Below, piece after piece: positions 51,757 through 54,333 of a stretch of DNA of 54,333 nucleotides. Origin of the DNA: a virus. The position numbers and the translations under genes are program-made. Location of the stretch: positions 1 to 54,333 of the IMG/VR virus record IMGVR_UViG_3300038416_000116; one strand, written 5' to 3'. The first letter of the stretch is position 1; every line of letters begins with the position of its first letter. The notes below the pieces were generated by a model. It had not been told where the DNA came from, did not search any database, and was given only the letters and a program-made list of their open reading frames with translations.

Positions 51757-51970
51757 TAATCTTTGTTGCGTCTTAAATCCTAAGCTGAAGTGCTTCGATT
51801 GTAGAGCACAACTGTGTACTAATTGTAGTTGGGCAGGCAAGTTAAATACAAGAACGCATCTCAGAGTAGCAGGGATTTATGTTTTGTGTCGGAAGTGTTT
51901 AGATAAAGCAGAAGGATTTGAAGTAGACGAATTCATACTAGTCTCAACGTGGGAGGGAGATTTCCAATGA
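51749..51970 (+). CDS. LCC-family protein
   Basis: 73 aa. MDNNLCCVLNPKLKCFDCRA, then LCTNCSWAGK, and VLCRKCLDKAEGF. Four pairs in total. Eight-base overlap upstream. Confidence 0.82.
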   Translation: MDNNLCCVLNPKLKCFDCRAQLCTNCSWAGKLNTRTHLRVAGIYVLCRKCLDKAEGFEVDEFILVSTWEGDFQ

Positions 51971-52134
51971 TATTTTCATTTGCGGCATTCGCCGCATTGT
52001 GTGCCTTAATTGTTCCAGCGAGCTACATTAACTTCAAGCACCAAGTAAAGTTACACAGAGAGCCTATACGTGTTCTAAAAGAAGATCCGGCCTTAAAAGT
52101 GAAGGGAATTAATTTGCCTGGCTATAACCATTAG
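51967..52134 (+). CDS. 55-aa membrane-anchored protein
   Basis: MIFSFAAFAALCALIVPASY is a signal-anchor; a basic soluble tail follows. Start at the ATGA overlap. Confidence 0.6.
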   Translation: MIFSFAAFAALCALIVPASYINFKHQVKLHREPIRVLKEDPALKVKGINLPGYNH

Positions 52135-52142
52135 GAGATAAC

Positions 52143-52301
52143 ATGAGTCCAACTTACTACGTGCTTAACTTTGTAGTGACCTTATTCGTAGGTGGAGCGA
52201 TCTGTAAGTACTTGTTTAAGATAGAGCCTAACGTAGGACTTGTGATAGGCTCTATTTTAGGAACCATATTCTCTATGTGGTTGTTAGGAATTAAATATTA
52301 G
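52143..52301 (+). CDS. 52-aa two-helix membrane protein
   Basis: MSPTYYVLNFVVTLFVGGAI and a second hydrophobic segment VGLVIGSILGTIFSMWLLGI. TAGGAGATAAC precedes the ATG. Holin-like topology, but lysis function is not demonstrated. Confidence 0.6.
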   Translation: MSPTYYVLNFVVTLFVGGAICKYLFKIEPNVGLVIGSILGTIFSMWLLGIKY

Positions 52302-52341
52302 TAACCCGGCAGGGGACTAATGAGTTGTACAATGTCTCAGT

Positions 52342-52473
52342 CGTATCGGAGGAGCCAACCTCCTGAGATGCGAAAGCATCGGTAGTATCGTTGATTAGAT
52401 ACGGGCCCATAGATATACTAATAAAGGATCTCAAGGTAGTAATGATCTAGGGTACCTCCAAATCTTGCGGAGG
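52342..52473 (+). promoter_or_regulatory. Structured leader that can mask a ribosome site
   Basis: CGTATC (52342-52347) pairs with GATACG (52398-52403). It encloses GGAGG-AGCCAA-CCTCC (52348-52363) and GATGC-GAAA-GCATC (52367-52380), a three-way junction. Further on CCTCC (52455-52459) faces GGAGG (52469-52473), the ribosome site of the LCC gene at 52482. TCTCA (52334-52338) can also pair with TGAGA (52364-52368), an alternative fold. The arrangement is riboswitch- or attenuator-like. It fills the 180-bp gap 52302-52481. Confidence 0.45.
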
Positions 52474-52481
52474 ACAATTTT

Positions 52482-52757
52482 ATGAACAAATTGTGTTGTG
52501 CCATCAATGGTACTTCCTCTTGCGCCACGTGTGCTAAGCCCTTATGTGAAAAGCATACGCTAGGAAGAGGCAGTCATTATGGATACAATCACAAGGTACA
52601 AAGGTGTCTACAGTGTCATAGAAAATTCGTTCAATTTCATCGAACAGGGAAAGCAGGTGTCTCCTTTAAAGCCTGGCTTTCCCAGATTTCAAGACGTCGA
52701 AAGAAGCAAGGCAAGGTAGCTATGCCTCGGCCTCAAAGAGAGTGGTTTAGTTTTTAA
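52482..52757 (+). CDS. LCC-family protein with basic tail
   Basis: 91 aa. MNKLCCAINGTSSCATCAKP, then LCEKHTLGRGSHYG and RCLQCHRKFV. The C-terminal 35 residues are strongly basic (LSQISRRRKKQGKVAMPRPQ). It is one of very few members with a GGAGG ribosome site, which the upstream RNA structure can sequester. Confidence 0.83.
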   Translation: MNKLCCAINGTSSCATCAKPLCEKHTLGRGSHYGYNHKVQRCLQCHRKFVQFHRTGKAGVSFKAWLSQISRRRKKQGKVAMPRPQREWFSF

Positions 52758-52801
52758 CTCCGATTAAGTAATGGTATGACAAAGTAGAGACAAATCATAC
52801 G

Positions 52802-52836
52802 GCGTAAGCGCTTCTGCTCTACCAGAGCGCTTACGC
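52802..52836. other. Perfect 11-bp inverted repeat
   Basis: GCGTAAGCGCT (52802-52812) and AGCGCTTACGC (52826-52836), 13-nt loop. It ends 1 bp before the ATG at 52838. Could be a terminator for the preceding gene, an operator, or a translation-blocking hairpin. Confidence 0.55.
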
Positions 52837-52837
52837 A

Positions 52838-53146
52838 ATGCGACTCGTTCCCTCCAACGAAGCCGCCGGAGTTTCTTTATTTATGAAACATATCACTGAG
52901 AACAAATTTACGGGCAACTCTTTATGTTGCCTTCTTAATCCATTAGCATCGTGCACTAAATGTAATTGGACAATTTGTACCAAATGTTGGGATGCATACT
53001 CTGAAGTAGCACCCCCTCCTTTAGATGATGCTTTTAGTTCTTGTAGCATTGATGCAGTGCATAACGCTTGCATGAAGAGAAAGTGCTACATGAAAAGAGA
53101 TTGCCATAGAGGGGAAGACTTCAAAAGAACGGATTATGAAGACTGA
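52838..53146 (+). CDS. LCC-family protein with N-terminal extension
   Basis: 102 aa from ATG 52838; ATG 52883 gives an 87-aa form more typical of the family. GNSLCCLLNPLASCTKCNWT, then ICTKCWDAY, and a Cys/His-rich C-terminus (KRKCYMKRDCHRGED). The start lies directly against the inverted repeat. Confidence 0.78.
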   Translation: MRLVPSNEAAGVSLFMKHITENKFTGNSLCCLLNPLASCTKCNWTICTKCWDAYSEVAPPPLDDAFSSCSIDAVHNACMKRKCYMKRDCHRGEDFKRTDYED

Positions 53147-53351
53147 ACATTTAGATACCAAACTCTGTTGTATCTTAGATCCGATTAGGGCGTGCGCTAA
53201 ATGCGATTGGGCAATTTGTTGGACGTGCTACTACGCAGCATCAAAAAAGTTAAGAACAACGAGTATATTTCCTATGCATGATAAAGTATCAAATCATGCG
53301 ATGGCGGAAGGAAGAGTTCCATTCGGAGATATTATAGTATATACTTTCTAA
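53136..53351 (+). CDS. LCC-family protein
   Basis: 71 aa. MKTEHLDTKLCCILDPIRAC, AKC, then ICWTCYYAASKK. The finger CAKCDWAICWTC is nearly that of its upstream neighbour (CTKCNWTICTKC), a clear recent duplication. C-terminal halves differ. Confidence 0.83.
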   Translation: MKTEHLDTKLCCILDPIRACAKCDWAICWTCYYAASKKLRTTSIFPMHDKVSNHAMAEGRVPFGDIIVYTF

Positions 53352-53361
53352 GGAGATAATT

Positions 53362-53553
53362 ATGTCATGTAACGATGGCGGCGGATGCGGTAGCTGTGAA
53401 GACTGTCCGGAGAAGCAAGAAGCAAAGAAACAGATGGCTTTATGGAAGAGTATCTTTACAAAGGCGCTCCAGGCAGATGGTGGAGAAGGACGTCTCCTTT
53501 CTCCAGAAGAGGAAGCGCTAGTAAAGAAGACGCTTGAGGGCTTTCCAGAGTAA
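53362..53553 (+). CDS. Small Cys-cluster protein
   Basis: 63 aa behind AAGGAGATAATT. MSCNDGGGCGSCEDCPEKQE has four Cys in 13 residues (C-x5-C-x2-C-x2-C), possibly an Fe-S or zinc site, followed by two helices (ALWKSIFTKALQADGGEG; LSPEEEALVKKTLEGF). Not LCC by signature. Confidence 0.65.
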   Translation: MSCNDGGGCGSCEDCPEKQEAKKQMALWKSIFTKALQADGGEGRLLSPEEEALVKKTLEGFPE

Positions 53554-53555
53554 TT

Positions 53556-53729
53556 ATGATACGACTACATCTGCATAGACTTAACTTGTGGACATCGGGG
53601 GTGGAGCTAGGGATATCCATCATGTCCCTAGTAGACAAGCGCTATAGCATGTCAGCAGTATGTTTCTTCGTATCTATAATTCTTTATTGCCTCTACCACA
53701 TAACAGACGAAAAATTGTACGGTTTCTAA
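53556..53729 (+). CDS. 57-aa membrane protein
   Basis: MIRLHLHRLNLWTSGVELGI, then MSAVCFFVSIILYCLYHITD as a transmembrane helix. Fits exactly between neighbours (stop at 53729, next ATG at 53730). Confidence 0.55.
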   Translation: MIRLHLHRLNLWTSGVELGISIMSLVDKRYSMSAVCFFVSIILYCLYHITDEKLYGF

Positions 53730-54002
53730 ATGGCTAACCTTTGTTGTGTCCTAAGTCCAATCGTACACTGTAAGGCTTGTGGAATCAAATGGTGTGCTTC
53801 CTGTTGGACAGCAGCGTGCAAGCCTAGCAATACGTATGGAATATTCTTGAATAGAATCCATGACAAAGATATAGACTCGCACGCAAAGAGCCCTAGAGTA
53901 TGTAGTCTTACGAAGAGAATCGTTGGTGTCATAGAGAATCGCTATACTCCTTGGGAGACACGTGAAGGTAAAGTCGGACTAACCTTTGGGCCTATACCGT
54001 AA
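53730..54002 (+). CDS. LCC-family protein
   Basis: 90 aa. MANLCCVLSPIVHCKACGIK, then WCASCWTAACKPSN, and RVCSLTKRIVGVIENRYTPW. Archetypal finger and the C-x-L-T-K-R strand motif of the 42833 group. Confidence 0.84.
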   Translation: MANLCCVLSPIVHCKACGIKWCASCWTAACKPSNTYGIFLNRIHDKDIDSHAKSPRVCSLTKRIVGVIENRYTPWETREGKVGLTFGPIP

Positions 54003-54015
54003 GGAGAAAGAATCT

Positions 54016-54240
54016 ATGGGTAATTGGTACTTCATAGTAGGGCTTATGTTCGCTGGAGCTACGGGATATATTCTAGATAAAACTCTCCCTGAAGAGTTCC
54101 AAGTTCTCACTGTAGTATGCAGTTGGGGCATGATAGCTTTATGGGGCGTCGTATTAGGATTAGCTCTGCTAGCCTTACCAGTGGTCATCGGTGTCTACGT
54201 AGGCAAGCTTCTTTTCACCACATGGAAGGAGCTAACGTGA
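54016..54240 (+). CDS. 74-aa multi-pass membrane protein
   Basis: MGNWYFIVGLMFAGATGYIL, then LTVVCSWGMIALWGVVLGLA and ALPVVIGVYVGKLLF: three hydrophobic segments. AAGGAGAAAGAATCT precedes the ATG; the open frame begins 10 codons earlier without one. Holin-like size and topology; role unproven. Confidence 0.65.
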   Translation: MGNWYFIVGLMFAGATGYILDKTLPEEFQVLTVVCSWGMIALWGVVLGLALLALPVVIGVYVGKLLFTTWKELT

Positions 54241-54333
54241 CTGAAAATTGTCTTCCATGTCTATTAAGACAAGGGCATTCATACTGTGTTCATTGTGAAG
54301 AACCTATATGCGACGTATGTGTAACTAAAATGG
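54237..54333 (+). CDS. LCC-family variant (CLPC type), 3' end outside the window
   Basis: GTG overlapping the preceding TGA. TENCLPCLLRQGHSYCVHCE, then ICDVC, cut by the window edge. It combines the CLPCLL opening of the gene at 24486 with a GH pair after it. The array therefore continues to the right. Confidence 0.72.
   Translation, partial: MTENCLPCLLRQGHSYCVHCEEPICDVCVTKM

Noticed and set aside
52302-52481. Group I intron suggested by GGGGACTAATG and AGATATACTA in the leader
   Set aside because: The candidate P7 strands are not complementary and there is no split gene around it.
40585-53351. LCC proteins as metallothioneins
   Set aside because: Cys content is limited to 6-8 in fixed pairs with aromatic residues between, typical of a folded finger rather than a metal-storage peptide.
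19372-54333. CRISPR array suggested by the regularly recurring CTTTGTTGTGT-like sequence
   Set aside because: The repeats are in-frame gene starts with irregular spacing and degenerate synonymous codons, and the intervals are coding.
1-54333. A reverse transcriptase or template repeat for the proposed DGR
   Set aside because: No frame with a YxDD-type motif and no second copy of the variable segment could be found in this window.

Overview
The window is part of a tailed-phage (Caudoviricetes) genome. Evidence is a complete head-building set in usual order on the minus strand (large terminase, portal, maturation protease with scaffold-like tail, decoration-like protein, major capsid protein), tightly packed genes, tRNA-like genes and a phage-type class II ribonucleotide reductase. 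Most of it is AT-rich, with local GC-rich islands. The host cannot be named. A DUF3551-like protein is a weak hint of an alphaproteobacterial host.

Layout. (1) 1-18742, minus strand: virion genes read leftward from a divergent promoter region near 18750. They start with two large unrecognised proteins, then small tail or decoration-like proteins, a papain-like peptidase, terminase, portal, protease/scaffold and capsid, then a terminator and tail-fibre-like genes running off the left edge. (2) 18878-26168, plus strand: a PD-(D/E)XK-like nuclease, then a run of very small cysteine-rich genes interrupted by nrdJ. (3) 26169-34663, plus strand: a different style of module with strong Shine-Dalgarno sites. 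It holds a MoxR-type AAA+ ATPase and a metallopeptidase-like/VWA partner, a winged-helix protein, a 3D-domain protein, an HNH-like endonuclease and small membrane proteins. (4) 34666-37600: cysteine-rich genes under a palindromic operator array with apparently leaderless promoters, a GC-rich winged-helix gene, and a tRNA/structured-RNA locus. (5) 37604-54333: the main cysteine-rich array, with small membrane proteins, a thioesterase, a second AAA+ ATPase and a SprT-like metallopeptidase between its members.

The striking feature is a family here called LCC. About 61 tiny paralogous proteins, mostly 50-105 aa, start with M-x(2-10)-L-C-C-x-L-N-P, followed by C-x2-C-x4-C-x2-[CH] and often a His 5-10 residues later. 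The spacing resembles a B-box or treble-clef zinc finger. C-terminal halves are unrelated between copies. A second, interleaved family (about nine members, here called GH) has N-L-x-C-L-[IL]-[KN]-G-H followed by one C-x2-C. Most members have no Shine-Dalgarno site and begin on or within the previous stop codon, suggesting translation by re-initiation. Some LCC modules are fused to other domains: a winged helix (34666) and an FGE-sulfatase/C-type-lectin domain (41987). The latter ends in a GC-rich segment that looks like the variable repeat of a diversity-generating retroelement. Its reverse transcriptase and template are not in this window.

Other unusual signals are a probable RF2-like +1 frameshift in a tail-protein paralogue, a three-copy intergenic RNA hairpin with covarying stems, an operator array, a G-quadruplex-prone tract inside an inverted repeat, and a structured leader that could mask a ribosome-binding site. 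No database search was possible, so family names rest on motif recognition.
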